A DNA stretch of 64,000 nucleotides from Pseudomonas putida. GTDB lineage: Bacteria; Pseudomonadota; Gammaproteobacteria; Pseudomonadales; Pseudomonadaceae. This document shows, in pieces, positions 10,064 to 18,942 of the stretch (position 1 is its first letter; each line of letters opens with the position of its first letter). The notes under the pieces were generated by a model. That model was not told the DNA's origin and did no database searches. It worked only from the letters and a program-made list of their open reading frames with translations. Location: positions 3,658,001 through 3,722,000 of the forward strand of contig NZ_CP113097.1 in NCBI RefSeq assembly GCF_026625125.1, read 5' to 3'. The translations under genes and the position numbers were made by a program.

Positions 10064-11071
10064 ATGGTCAAGCGGTTCTGTACCCTCAGCGATGTAGCCC
10101 AAGCTGCAGGCATGTCTCGTGCCCAAGTATCCCGGGCATTGAGGGGTGACCCAGGAGTCCGGCCTGAGACTCGCGACCGCATCGACAAAATCGCAGCAGC
10201 GCTCAACTACCGACCCAATCTTGCGGCACGTAGCCTGGTATCAGCCCACTCGTCGATTGTGGGATTGATCATTGGCGATCCAAACAACCCATTTCACATC
10301 CAACTGGCGCAGGCGGTAGATCGTCAGCTGATCAAAAGCGGCTTCGATCCAGTCACCTCGCTTCGCTCCATTGAGGACGGCACTGCTGTTGAGGAGGCAG
10401 AACGCCTGCTTCGCCTCCGGGCAGCTGGCGTGATCATGCTAGCGACACCCCATACCGCAAAAGTGATCGGAGAAATTGCCGAGCAGCTTCCCTGTGTTTA
10501 CATCGGGAGCAAGCGGATCGCACATCCTCGGGTAACTGAGATAGCGATCGACGATGAAACAGGTGTGCGCCAAGCAATGGAGCATCTCCTGGCTCTGGGG
10601 CATAAGCGTATTGCTCACCTTGGCGGTGGAAGCGAACCATCGGCCAGGCAACGAACCAAGACCTACTCCAAGGTGATGGAAGAAAATGGTCTGGAGCCAA
10701 TGATGCTGAAGGGGACTCACGAAGCCGAGTCAGGCCGACGTGGTGTAGACATGCTTTTCGCGCTCGAGAAGCCTCCAACAGCTATTTTTGCTTCCAACGA
10801 CTACATCGCTCTGGGAGTTCTTGATCGCCTAAAAGGTATGGGTCTATCAGTACCTGGTGATGTATCAGTAGTAGGGTTTGACGACATCCCTGCGGCCTCT
10901 AGCGAAATGTTTTCGCTCACCTCCATCCGGCAGGATTGCGATGCTCAGGCACTTGTCGCCGTGCGTTCCCTGCAGGAGCTGATCAACCAAACGGGCCGAG
11001 CCACGCAGCGCAAGTCCATGCCTGTCGAGCTCATCATTAGACGCTCGACCGGGGCCCCTCGCCCATCCTGA
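10064..11071 (+). CDS. LacI-family transcriptional regulator
   Basis: 335 residues. The N-terminal LacI helix-turn-helix reads CTLSDVAQAAGMSRAQVSRALRG followed by the hinge ALNYRPNLAARSL; the C-terminal periplasmic-binding-like domain ends with the usual VSVVGFDDIP and LTSIRQ segments. The ATG at 10064 with AAGG upstream fits LacI proteins better than the ATG-like start at 10025. Family members are usually repressors relieved by a sugar or sugar phosphate. A 12-bp palindrome of the LacI type (central CG) lies 130 bases downstream in front of the dehydrogenase operon, so that operon is the likely target. Confidence 0.87.
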   Translation: MVKRFCTLSDVAQAAGMSRAQVSRALRGDPGVRPETRDRIDKIAAALNYRPNLAARSLVSAHSSIVGLIIGDPNNPFHIQLAQAVDRQLIKSGFDPVTSLRSIEDGTAVEEAERLLRLRAAGVIMLATPHTAKVIGEIAEQLPCVYIGSKRIAHPRVTEIAIDDETGVRQAMEHLLALGHKRIAHLGGGSEPSARQRTKTYSKVMEENGLEPMMLKGTHEAESGRRGVDMLFALEKPPTAIFASNDYIALGVLDRLKGMGLSVPGDVSVVGFDDIPAASSEMFSLTSIRQDCDAQALVAVRSLQELINQTGRATQRKSMPVELIIRRSTGAPRPS

Positions 11072-11200
11072 TAAGGCGAAATGCGCGTCCGCTCATCGTT
11101 GACGCGCCAAAATGCCGCACTTAAGATTCGCAGCTCCAGCGACGACCGCCCCTCGCTTCACATCGAGACCAATCCCGCTGGATATTTTTTGCAGAAAAAT

Positions 11201-11212
11201 GAGAGCGCTCTC
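11201..11212. promoter_or_regulatory. LacI-family operator upstream of the membrane dehydrogenase operon
   Basis: GAGAGCGCTCTC is a perfect 12-bp palindrome with the central CG typical of LacI/GalR operators. It lies 148 bases before the small-subunit start and 130 bases after the lacI-type gene. No second exact copy was noticed in the window. Confidence 0.65.
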
Positions 11213-11348
11213 TTTCTGTGCCACGGCATGCTCTGGTCGCTTAGTCATTCGATTCCGATGGATCGAAGATAGACCACAGAAAATGTTGACCCCATAGCTC
11301 TGGCCTCATGCAAAAGCTGACGAGGTCATGATTGATACAGGAGTCGTG

Positions 11349-12074
11349 ATGGATCGTCGTAGCGTACTGAAAGCTGGGCTGGTGTTGATCGCCACCTCAG
11401 CAGCAGCTGCGGTATACCGACCTGCAGGTGCCGCTTTGCGCATCTTGTCGGGCGGTACCAAGTGGCTGGCCAAAGAAACACTTCCGCCCTCCCCCATAGA
11501 TCCCACCAAACGCATGTTCCTCACTGACAAGGAAATGGCTCAAATCACTGCGATCTTTGACCGTCTCATTCCAGCAGACGAGTTGAGCGTCAGTGCATCG
11601 CAGGCGGGTTGTGTGACGTTTATCGATCACCAACTCGGGAGCCCTTATGGGGAAGGTACGTGGCGGTACATGGAAGGGCCAGAGCAAAAGGGCACTCCCT
11701 CCCAGGGGGATCAGTCACTTCGCAGCCCGGCACAGCTCTACAGAGAAGGCTTGATCCGTTTGGAGGAGCATTGCCAGAAACAGTTCAGCACCTCTTTTGA
11801 AGCATTGACCCCTGAACAGCAGGATGCCCTGCTCGAGCAAATGGAAGCAGGCAAAGTAGACCTGACATCCGTGCCATCGGATGTGTTCTTCAGACAGCTT
11901 CTCACCAATGTCCAAGAAGGGTTCTTCGCTGACCCTGTCTACGGCGGAAACAAGGACATGGCCGGTTGGAAAATGATCGGCTTCCCTGGCGCTCGTTACG
12001 ACTACCGCGACTTCGTGACCCAAAAAAATCAGAAGCTGGAAATCATCCCCGTGAGCATCCTTGGTCGCATCTGA
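11349..12074 (+). CDS. Gluconate 2-dehydrogenase subunit 3 family protein, Tat-exported small subunit
   Basis: 241 residues from MDRRSVLKAGLVLIA, a twin-arginine signal with hydrophobic core and an Ala-rich cleavage region (about 1-30). The rest matches the small gamma subunit of FAD-dependent membrane sugar dehydrogenases (LTDKEMAQITAIFDRLIPAD, then VYGGNKDMAGWKMIGFPG). The ATG at 11349 follows CAGGAG closely; a start at 11328 would spoil the signal peptide. In this enzyme class the small subunit is needed to export and mature the flavoprotein, which lacks its own signal. First gene of a three-gene operon, under the palindrome at 11201-11212. Confidence 0.88.
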   Translation: MDRRSVLKAGLVLIATSAAAAVYRPAGAALRILSGGTKWLAKETLPPSPIDPTKRMFLTDKEMAQITAIFDRLIPADELSVSASQAGCVTFIDHQLGSPYGEGTWRYMEGPEQKGTPSQGDQSLRSPAQLYREGLIRLEEHCQKQFSTSFEALTPEQQDALLEQMEAGKVDLTSVPSDVFFRQLLTNVQEGFFADPVYGGNKDMAGWKMIGFPGARYDYRDFVTQKNQKLEIIPVSILGRI

Positions 12075-12132
12075 CCAGGCCTTTAGTACCGCAACGCCGT
12101 ATTGGCGATAGCCTGATTTTGGAACCGCAATC

Positions 12133-13905
12133 ATGACCTATTCTCGTCCCAAAGCTGACGTCGTTATCGTCGGACTTGGCTGGGCCGGCTCTTTGATGGC
12201 CGAAGAACTCACTCGCGCAGGCCTCGATGTCGTCGCCATTGAACGCGGCGCCTGGGAACAAACACATCGCAATTTTCCACCTAGCATTGCTGCAGACGAG
12301 CTTCGCTACGGCTCCCGCCGTGAAGCCCTAAAGCCACCGAGCATCGAGACACTGACTTTCCGTAACTCCCCTAACCAAACCGCGCTGCCGGGTCGAGACT
12401 TCAACATTTGGCAGATGGGCAACAGCGTTGGTGGTGCCGGCAAACATTGGGCCGCTAACGCATGGCGCTTCACCCCTTCTGACTTCGTCATGGCGTCGAG
12501 GGTGAAAGAGCGCTATCCCAAAATGAAGCTCGCTGACGGATTGATCCTCCAGGACTGGGGCGTTACCTATGACGATCTCGAGCCCCACTATGACCGATGG
12601 GAAAAAATCTCAGGCGTTTCCGGCAAAGCAGGTGTCATCAATGGCCAGGTGCAACCTGGGGGCAACCCATTTGAAGGCTCTCGCAAAAGTGAATTCCCAA
12701 CCCCCCCGCTGGTTCGCTCCCACTGGAACGATGTCTTCCATCAGACGACCGAAAAGATGGGTATGCACCCCTTTCCAATTCCAGCGGGCACGATTGGCGC
12801 TCCATTCACCAATCCGTTGGGTATCAACCTTGCCCCATGCACCTACTGCGGCTTCTGTGCCTTCTACGGCTGTGGCAACTGGTCAAAGTCTTCGCCAAAC
12901 GCCTGCGTTATTCCGGCGCTGATGGATCGAAAAAACTTCACTCTCTTAACCGAATGCAACGTGCTTAGGGCGGATAAAGCAGCTGACGGGAAGACTCTCA
13001 AAGGTGTCACGTTCCAGGACTCTGACGGAAACATCGGCTTCCAGCCGGCTGACATCGTGGTGATCTCTGCCTACCAGCTCGACAACGTGCGGCTTCTGTT
13101 GCTGTCGCAAATCGGCACACCATATGATCCGACGACCCGCAAAGGCACGATAGGCCGAGCCTACAACTATCAAACGATGTCCTACGGCTTCATGTACTTC
13201 GAAGATAAGCACATGAACCCGTTCATCTCGACAGGTGCCCTGTCGACCCAGATCGACGACTTCAATGGCGATAACTTCGACCATACCGACCTAGGCTTCA
13301 TCGGCGGTGCCGGCATCCAAGCGCTCTCTGACCAAGCGACTCCAATTGGGATGGCCGACCGCGTGCCACCAGGAACCAAGATGTGGGGCTCCGAGTGGAA
13401 GCGTGCGTTCAAACACAGTTACCAGAACTACGCCAAGATCCAGGGCCAGGGCACCTCTTACTCCCACGTCGACTCCTATCTCTCTCTTGATCCGACGTAC
13501 AAGGACAAGAACGGTCAGCCACTCATGCGCATGACGTTCGACTACAACGAAAACGATCGACGCATGGCCCGTTTCATTCGTGATCGGATCGACGAAATCT
13601 GCCGCGCCACCGGCGCAAAAAGCTGGGAGGCCGTGGCATTCCCCGACCAGCACAACTCGCCGCTTCGCGGCTACGACAGTGGTCATACCATCGGTGGCGC
13701 CGTCATTGGCCTGAATCCGGAAACCTCAGCGCTCAACCCGTTTCAGCAGAGCTGGGATGCACACAACTTGTTCGTGCTCGGCGCTTCTTCCTTCCCAAAC
13801 AACGCAGGCTACAACCCAACCGGCACACTGAGCGCTCTCGCCCTCTGGACTGCAAAAGCCATCATCAACGATTACATCCGCCAGCCTGGCTTGATGACCC
13901 GCTAA
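12133..13905 (+). CDS. GMC-family membrane-bound sugar/sugar-acid dehydrogenase, flavoprotein subunit
   Basis: 590 residues. The FAD-binding GLGWAGS motif is at 14-20, with the acidic end of the fold at AIERG. A cysteine-rich stretch starting at residue 236 (CTYCGFCAFYGC) probably holds an iron-sulfur cluster, as in FAD-glucose dehydrogenase alpha subunits. The C-terminal GMC domain has HTIGGAVIG and NNAGYNPTGT, with the catalytic His/Asn pair. It has no signal peptide, in keeping with export as a complex with the Tat subunit. It acts on the outer face of the inner membrane and passes electrons to the cytochrome. Relatives oxidise gluconate, sorbitol, fructose, glucose or lactose; the substrate here is unknown. 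Confidence 0.9.
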   Translation: MTYSRPKADVVIVGLGWAGSLMAEELTRAGLDVVAIERGAWEQTHRNFPPSIAADELRYGSRREALKPPSIETLTFRNSPNQTALPGRDFNIWQMGNSVGGAGKHWAANAWRFTPSDFVMASRVKERYPKMKLADGLILQDWGVTYDDLEPHYDRWEKISGVSGKAGVINGQVQPGGNPFEGSRKSEFPTPPLVRSHWNDVFHQTTEKMGMHPFPIPAGTIGAPFTNPLGINLAPCTYCGFCAFYGCGNWSKSSPNACVIPALMDRKNFTLLTECNVLRADKAADGKTLKGVTFQDSDGNIGFQPADIVVISAYQLDNVRLLLLSQIGTPYDPTTRKGTIGRAYNYQTMSYGFMYFEDKHMNPFISTGALSTQIDDFNGDNFDHTDLGFIGGAGIQALSDQATPIGMADRVPPGTKMWGSEWKRAFKHSYQNYAKIQGQGTSYSHVDSYLSLDPTYKDKNGQPLMRMTFDYNENDRRMARFIRDRIDEICRATGAKSWEAVAFPDQHNSPLRGYDSGHTIGGAVIGLNPETSALNPFQQSWDAHNLFVLGASSFPNNAGYNPTGTLSALALWTAKAIINDYIRQPGLMTR

Positions 13906-13915
13906 GGAGAGCACC

Positions 13916-15205
13916 GTGAGCAAGATCAAAACCATAGCCGCAGCCATCCTCGGCTGCGGCATGCTGGGCGGCTTGGGGTTTCTAGGATTTGCGGCTTGGG
14001 GCGAGCATCGCACTTACCCTCCATTGCAAGCCAGTCAGAAAGGGCCAATTGAAGAACAGGTAAAACGCGGTAAGTACGTTGCAGCAATGGGGGATTGTGC
14101 GGCTTGCCATACTGCCCATGGGAAACCAGAGTATGCCGGCGGATACGCCTTGCAGACTCCGTTCGGCGTTATCAAGGCTTCCAACATCACCCAAGACCAG
14201 GAAACCGGTATCGGCGGGTGGACGATTGAGCAATTCGATAACGCCGTGCGCCACGGGGTAGGTTCTCACGGATACCTCTATCCTGCGATGCCCTATACCG
14301 CCTACGCAAAAATGACCGACCAAGATGTCTCAGACCTTTGGGCGTACATGAAGACTATCGCTCCGGTAAGGCAAAAGGTCGTGGAGAATGAGCTTCCATT
14401 CCCTTACAACCAGAGATTCCTACTTGCTGGGTGGAATCTCCTGTTCTTCAAGGACGACCAGTTCCAGCCAACAGTAGGCATGACAGCGGAGGTCAATCGT
14501 GGTGACTACCTGGTTAACGGCCCCGGCCACTGCGCCTCTTGCCACACCGCTAAAAACCTTCTGGGTGGCGATGTCCCTGCAACGCTTCAGGGTGGAACCC
14601 TACAAGGCTGGCACGCACCGGATTTGACGCCAAATCCACATACTGGCTTGGGCAAATGGACGACTCAGGACATCGTCACGTATCTCAAAACAGGTACAAG
14701 TCGCCAGACTGTTGCGTCGGGCCCAATGCAGGAAGCGGTGGAGAACTCTACTCAGCATTTGACTGATAGCGATCTCACTGCGATAGCAACCTACCTGCAG
14801 CAGTTGCCTGAGAGTGACCACCGCAAGCCCGAGACAATTGCTGCAACCGACCCTCAAATGATCACTGGCAAGGTGGTAATGGAAAGTCAGTGCAATGCCT
14901 GCCACGGCTCTGACGGCACCGGTGTGCGCAATATGATCCCATCACTGAAAGACAATCCACAGGTCAATGCTGCAGACGTCTCCAGCTTGATGCACACCGT
15001 CTTGATGGGCGTGGAAGGGCCAGTCACTTCAGGTAACCCTACCGGGGCAGGCATGCCGCGATTTGACTGGAAGATGCCTGACGACGATGTCGCCGCGGTG
15101 TTGACGTATATCCGAAACAGCTGGGGTAACAGCGGTTCCAGGGTGACCGCAAACGACGTGAAGGAATCTCGACTCCAACTCGGCGCCGAGCATTGGATTC
15201 AGTGA
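13916..15205 (+). CDS. Tri-haem cytochrome c subunit of the membrane dehydrogenase
   Basis: 429 residues with an N-terminal hydrophobic segment (about 5-28) that is a signal or anchor. Three CXXCH haem sites are seen: CAACH (61-65), CASCH (206-210) and CNACH (326-330). It starts with GTG at 13916 after AAGGAGA, ten bases beyond the flavoprotein stop. It carries electrons from the GMC subunit to ubiquinone in the inner membrane. Length and haem spacing are those of the gluconate/alcohol dehydrogenase cytochrome subunit family. Confidence 0.92.
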   Translation: MSKIKTIAAAILGCGMLGGLGFLGFAAWGEHRTYPPLQASQKGPIEEQVKRGKYVAAMGDCAACHTAHGKPEYAGGYALQTPFGVIKASNITQDQETGIGGWTIEQFDNAVRHGVGSHGYLYPAMPYTAYAKMTDQDVSDLWAYMKTIAPVRQKVVENELPFPYNQRFLLAGWNLLFFKDDQFQPTVGMTAEVNRGDYLVNGPGHCASCHTAKNLLGGDVPATLQGGTLQGWHAPDLTPNPHTGLGKWTTQDIVTYLKTGTSRQTVASGPMQEAVENSTQHLTDSDLTAIATYLQQLPESDHRKPETIAATDPQMITGKVVMESQCNACHGSDGTGVRNMIPSLKDNPQVNAADVSSLMHTVLMGVEGPVTSGNPTGAGMPRFDWKMPDDDVAAVLTYIRNSWGNSGSRVTANDVKESRLQLGAEHWIQ

Positions 15206-15699
15206 CAGCAGTACGCCGGGAGGCATCTCCCGGCTTTCTTCTAAAGGGCCAGCCCTTTTATTCTTCCGGGAAAACAATAAATAAAACAGTTCCTCTCGGT
15301 TCAGGCACCAGCCTGTTCACGCTCCTATTCTGCTTCAGCTTTGTCGCCGCCCTACCCTCCCAATCATCCGCTGCCGACGCATTCGCTACTGACTCACCGT
15401 GGATGACGGGAGATTGGGGCGCAATGCGCAGTGAGCTCCTGCAGCTAGGCATCTCCATGAACATGGGATACGTAGGCGAAATGGCAACAAGCGTTTACGG
15501 TGGCTACCGGAGGAACGAGCACGCTACCCGCTACGCCGATCAATTCACCCTTGGAACTGACATCGACCTCCAGAAACTTGCCGGGTGGGACGCAACTCAA
15601 TTCAGCTTCGCTCTCGCCAACCGCAATAGTGGGACAGAGATGCTTTCTCTCAAACTCATTTTGCGCTCTGGAACAAGGATCACATCAAGAACCGCATAA
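15193..15699 (+). pseudogene. Truncated OprB-type carbohydrate-selective porin
   Basis: The frame has a signal-like segment (LFTLLFCFSFVAALPSQSSAADA) and then the OprB mature start: SPWMTGDWGAMRSELLQLGISMNMGYVGEMATSVYGG, and WDATQFSFALANRNSG. After about residue 148 the similarity stops and the frame closes at 15,699; a full OprB has over 400 residues. The gene overlaps the end of the cytochrome gene if the first ATG is used. It would have been the outer-membrane entry for the sugar. The loss of the 3' part coincides with the island edge before tRNA-Leu, suggesting a deletion or recombination junction near 15,640-15,700. Confidence 0.75.
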
Positions 15700-16011
15700 G
15701 TCCTTTCTGTAGCCTCCCTGACCACGGACAACCTCGTGCTCTTATCATCAAACACCTCAATCTTTCTACGCGGGTCTTTACCATCAACTTTTTAATTGCA
15801 TAAAAAATCTTCCCACCGGCCTTCGTTACTCGAACAGCAATGCCTGAGTGTGACTATCTTAAACATACATCTCAGACTCCCGGTCAGAACATACAAGATC
15901 ACGAATAAAGTCTTCAGTGAAATTGATCCGCAAAGCCACATCCACACTCCTACTCAGCAACTAAACCGTTGATTTTCTCGAGTTTTTAGTGTCTAATCGC
16001 CTGCCTCACCT
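15700..16011. other. Gene-free stretch between the broken porin and tRNA-Leu
   Basis: About 310 AT-rich bases. No remaining porin sequence, transposon end or repeat was recognised. It probably holds the island junction and the tRNA promoter. Confidence 0.4.
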
Positions 16012-16097
16012 GCCCTGGTGGTGAAATTGGTAGACACATCGCACTTAAAATGCGCCGCCTTCTGGGCGTGCCGGTTCGAGTCCGGCCCGGGGCACCA
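16012..16097 (+). tRNA. tRNA-Leu (UAA anticodon)
   Basis: 86 bases including the encoded CCA. Acceptor GCCCTGG pairs with CCGGGGC; the D-arm GTGGTGAAATTGGTAGAC, an anticodon loop with TTAAAA (anticodon TAA at about 16046-16048), a long variable arm typical of leucine tRNAs, and the TTCGAGTC T-loop are present. It marks the right boundary of the low-GC catabolic island. Confidence 0.95.
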
Positions 16098-16237
16098 TCC
16101 TTGAAGCACAGGCTAGCTCGGCCTGGCACCTAAATTTGTTTCTCGTGGCTAGCCATACGGCGCCTTTTTGCTGCCCGGCGGAAATTCGCCTTGCAGCTGC
16201 TAGAGTGGAGTTTGTCTGCATCCACTGGAAGGCTGCC

Positions 16238-16651
16238 ATGCGCTACTCCCTGCTTGCTGGTCAACGCGACGTGATCATCCTGGTCGCCCGTGTGCTGTTG
16301 ATGATCCTCTTCGTCATTTCCGGCTGGGCGAAGCTGACCGGCTTCGAGGGCACGGTCGGCTACATGACGTCGCTGGGAGCTCCCGCGCCCATGGTCGCCG
16401 CAGCGGTCGCCGTGATCATGGAATTCTTCGTCGCGATCATCCTGATCCTAGGCTTCTACACCCGTCCGCTAGCCTTGCTGTTCGCCCTGTTCGTACTGGG
16501 CACCGCGCTGTTGGGGCACCCGTTCTGGAATATGGTCGACCCTGAACGTGCCGCCAACATGACCCAGTTCCTGAAGAACCTCAGCATCGTTGGCGGTTTG
16601 CTGTTGCTGGCGGTGAGCGGCCCCGGGCGATTCTCGCTGGACGGGCGCTGA
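16238..16651 (+). CDS. DoxX-family membrane protein
   Basis: 137 residues with four predicted membrane segments. It begins MRYSLLAGQRDVIILVARVL and shows the DoxX pattern FVISGWAKLTGFEG and the short GYMTSLGAP motif. The ATG at 16238 has GGAAGG upstream. DoxX proteins sit in the inner membrane and are linked to redox or stress functions, but the exact role is not known. A rho-independent terminator follows at 16991-17007 beyond a small opposite gene. Confidence 0.85.
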   Translation: MRYSLLAGQRDVIILVARVLLMILFVISGWAKLTGFEGTVGYMTSLGAPAPMVAAAVAVIMEFFVAIILILGFYTRPLALLFALFVLGTALLGHPFWNMVDPERAANMTQFLKNLSIVGGLLLLAVSGPGRFSLDGR

Positions 16652-16652
16652 G

Positions 16653-16865
16653 TCAGTCGTCCAGGTCATCGTGCCAGGCTGGATGGTCGCGCTCGTCATC
16701 ATCGAGGTCATCGAGGTCATCGAGGTCATCCAGCAGCGCATCATCCTCTTCGACCTCATCCTCGGCACCCTGCGCATCCGCCTCAGGTTCAAAGCTGTCG
16801 TAGAGAAATTCGTGGTCGAGCAGGTGATCGTGTTCAGGCTCGTGCAGGTCGTCTTCGTCGCGCAT
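16653..16865 (-). CDS. Small highly acidic protein
   Basis: 70 residues from MRDEDDLHEPEHDH, with GGGAG ahead of the ATG. About half of the residues are Asp or Glu, and the C-terminal half has repeated Asp-Asp-Leu units (16693-16730) caused by a nine-base tandem repeat. It converges on doxX with almost no gap. No domain is recognised; a role is not assigned. Confidence 0.7.
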   Translation of the reverse strand: MRDEDDLHEPEHDHLLDHEFLYDSFEPEADAQGAEDEVEEDDALLDDLDDLDDLDDDERDHPAWHDDLDD

Positions 16866-16990
16866 GGTCGCTCCCGGAAAAATGGCACGCCTGTATAGGC
16901 GCATCTGCAGCCATGGTCAATGGTGGGTGGGTTAATACTGACTTAACCAGTAGCCCTCATCCTACAGGCTCCCCCTTCAAACGTGACTTG

Positions 16991-17013
16991 CCCGCCAGCA
17001 TGGCGGGCTTTTT
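16991..17013 (+). terminator. Rho-independent terminator
   Basis: CCCGCCA (16991-16997), three-base loop, TGGCGGG (17001-17007), then CTTTTTT. It terminates rightward transcription before the PL7 gene. Confidence 0.75.
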
Positions 17014-17116
17014 TCTCCCTGCGCCTCATCAGTGAAACACGTCTTCGATGGAACTTCCCCCCTGCCTGCCAGGCTCGCAAACCTTGCAGGACTCGGAATT
17101 TTCAAGGAGAAACTTC

Positions 17117-17791
17117 ATGGCCGTAGACATCGACAATCTGATCATCACCACCCCGGTGCCGAAATCGCCCTCCAACCCGGTTGCCCTGGAGGTCACTGGC
17201 GCACAGGCCTTGGCTACCCTGACCAGCGTTGTTGCCCGTCAGAGTGACGGCTCGATACGCATGACCGCCCCGACCAAGGGCGCGGCCAGCAAGAGTACTC
17301 ACCGCACACGCTGCGAATGGAAAGAAGCCGTGTACTGGCCACTGGGCAGTGCCGCGCGCCACCGCAATCACCAGACCATGACCCTGGAGAAGGTCAATCT
17401 GGCGCAAAAGGTGGTCATTGCCCAATTGCATGTGAAAGATAACAACAGCCCGCCAATCAAGGTGTTCTGGAACAAAGGCAAAATCACTGTAGGCTTTCGC
17501 TCAGATTTGACTCAGGCAACGCCTCTCAACAGCACCGTGCTGGCCGATGTGCCGCTGGGCGTGCGCTTCGATGTGAGTATCGAGGTTAGCGAAGACGGCG
17601 CTTGCAAGGTCAGCGCGAACTGCAATGGCCGCAGTGGCACCACGGTCGGGCTGCAACTGGGGCCATCGTGGGCAACGCAGACGCTGAATTTCCACGGCGG
17701 GGTCTACAATCAAGTGGACTTCAGCGATGACACGCCGGCAGAGGATGCTTCGGTGTGTGTGATCAGCGCACTTGAGTTGAGCCATGAGTGA
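17117..17791 (+). CDS. Polysaccharide lyase family 7 (alginate lyase 2)-like protein
   Basis: 224 residues from MAVDIDNLIITT, with AAGGAGA upstream. The three PL7 signatures are recognisable in order: RTRCEWKEA (degenerate RTELR, about 58-66), IAQLHV (QIH-type catalytic box with Leu in the middle) and NFHGGVYNQ (the YFKAGVYNQ motif near the C-terminus). This points to a beta-jelly-roll lyase acting on alginate or another polyuronate. No signal peptide is visible, so it may be cytoplasmic or leave by another way. It is monocistronic, with its own terminator. Confidence 0.78.
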   Translation: MAVDIDNLIITTPVPKSPSNPVALEVTGAQALATLTSVVARQSDGSIRMTAPTKGAASKSTHRTRCEWKEAVYWPLGSAARHRNHQTMTLEKVNLAQKVVIAQLHVKDNNSPPIKVFWNKGKITVGFRSDLTQATPLNSTVLADVPLGVRFDVSIEVSEDGACKVSANCNGRSGTTVGLQLGPSWATQTLNFHGGVYNQVDFSDDTPAEDASVCVISALELSHE

Positions 17792-17878
17792 GCCAGGCAT
17801 TACCGATTACCTACATGTTCTTCACGAATTCATGACACACGCCTTGGCACACTGACACTGCTTCTCACGTTCTTTGGG

Positions 17879-17909
17879 CCCGCCACTTGTTGGCGGGTTT
17901 TCTTTTTCT
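17879..17909 (+). terminator. Rho-independent terminator of the PL7 gene
   Basis: CCCGCCA (17879-17885), loop CTTGT, TGGCGGG (17891-17897), followed by TTTTCTTTTT. Confidence 0.8.
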
Positions 17910-18155
17910 GGAGGGCCTAATACCGCCGGACGCTGAATGCCAACCGTCACGCATGCTCACCGTTACCCTCGTAGCTGCTCGGCTTCGGAAATCTTTGCCC
18001 CCACAACGAAACAAACGACTCCCAGGCCATCGTGCGCAACAGCGGGGGGATCAGCTAAGGTACGACCCTTGGTCATCTTTTTGTACTACTCAGTACATTT
18101 CACGGGTAAAATCCGCTCCCGCCCGGGAATTGCCCTACAAACCTACGATCTGGTT
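17910..18155. other. Intergenic region without a recognised gene
   Basis: About 245 bases after the PL7 terminator. Short open frames here show no family signal. It probably carries the promoter of the next small gene. Confidence 0.3.
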
Positions 18156-18473
18156 ATGGAGTGTATTGAGACGATGCAAACGGATTCAAATCGCCTGATG
18201 ACCGCTCTGGAGCGCAAAATGCTGCTTGAAAGTTTCAGCATCAGCGCTACCCAGATTGAGGAGCAGTTGAAGTACATCGTTTGCGGGCACTCCACATCAG
18301 CCGAGCTAGAGCGACTGCTTGGCCCGTATGAGGACTGCGAAAGCCGGGGTGACCTGCGATTGCTTCGGTGGGCGTTTGTCTACACAGAAGAGGGCCTGGG
18401 CCTGAGCGACCCTCAAGTGCTCACGGTGGCCATCGACGCAAAGGGCTGCGTCACTGATTTTGCCCTCGTGTAG
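18156..18473 (+). CDS. Hypothetical protein, 105 residues
   Basis: Begins MECIETMQTDSNRLM and ends AKGCVTDFALV. It has a helical N-terminal half and a short beta-rich end (DPQVLTVAIDAKG). No domain is recognised. The start is uncertain: 18156 has little of a ribosome site, while an ATG at 18174 follows GGAG at greater distance. Codon use looks native. Confidence 0.6.
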   Translation: MECIETMQTDSNRLMTALERKMLLESFSISATQIEEQLKYIVCGHSTSAELERLLGPYEDCESRGDLRLLRWAFVYTEEGLGLSDPQVLTVAIDAKGCVTDFALV

Positions 18474-18521
18474 CGCAAGGCCTGAGGGAAATCATTCACG
18501 AACGCCCTGACGCTCTAAATG

Positions 18522-18779
18522 CTATCGACTTCTTAAACGCTGGCTAGCGTTATTGCTCGCGCCTCTCAACTGGGGCGCCTCCAGAACCCTGCGATTCTGG
18601 GCATCGGCGAACTCCATCCAGTGATCGAACGCCTCACGGTGGCTGCGGCAGGTATCGTACCAATCGATGCTATCGATTTGCCCATAGGCGATCTTGGTCA
18701 TCGTATCAGCCGTCAACTCGCTGAGCCTTTTGAGCGCTTGGTACGCATGATACTGGCGCTCTTGATTATCAGTGTCCAT
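18522..18779 (-). CDS. Hypothetical protein, 85 residues
   Basis: Begins MDTDNQERQYHAYQALKRL. It is a mostly helical, soluble-looking protein with GGTGA near the start. Part of a run of small minus-strand accessory genes upstream of the umuDC operon end. Not recognised. Confidence 0.6.
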   Translation of the reverse strand: MDTDNQERQYHAYQALKRLSELTADTMTKIAYGQIDSIDWYDTCRSHREAFDHWMEFADAQNRRVLEAPQLRGASNNASQRLRSR

Positions 18780-18942
18780 GAGAATTCACCCGCAAGTCCA
18801 TGTTTCTTATCAGTACTACTTACACCGACTAGCACACCTGCCTGGTGTTTCTTACTGCTGGTGAAAACCCGACGAACGTATCACTTCTCCCCTCGCTCGA
18901 ACTGACTCTTAGCTGCCAACGTAAGCACCGCAGCGGGAGGCC

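Noticed and set aside
16693..16730. Nine-base tandem repeat as a possible CRISPR or VNTR
   Set aside because: It simply encodes Asp-Asp-Leu units in the acidic protein; no CRISPR repeat-spacer pattern exists in the window.
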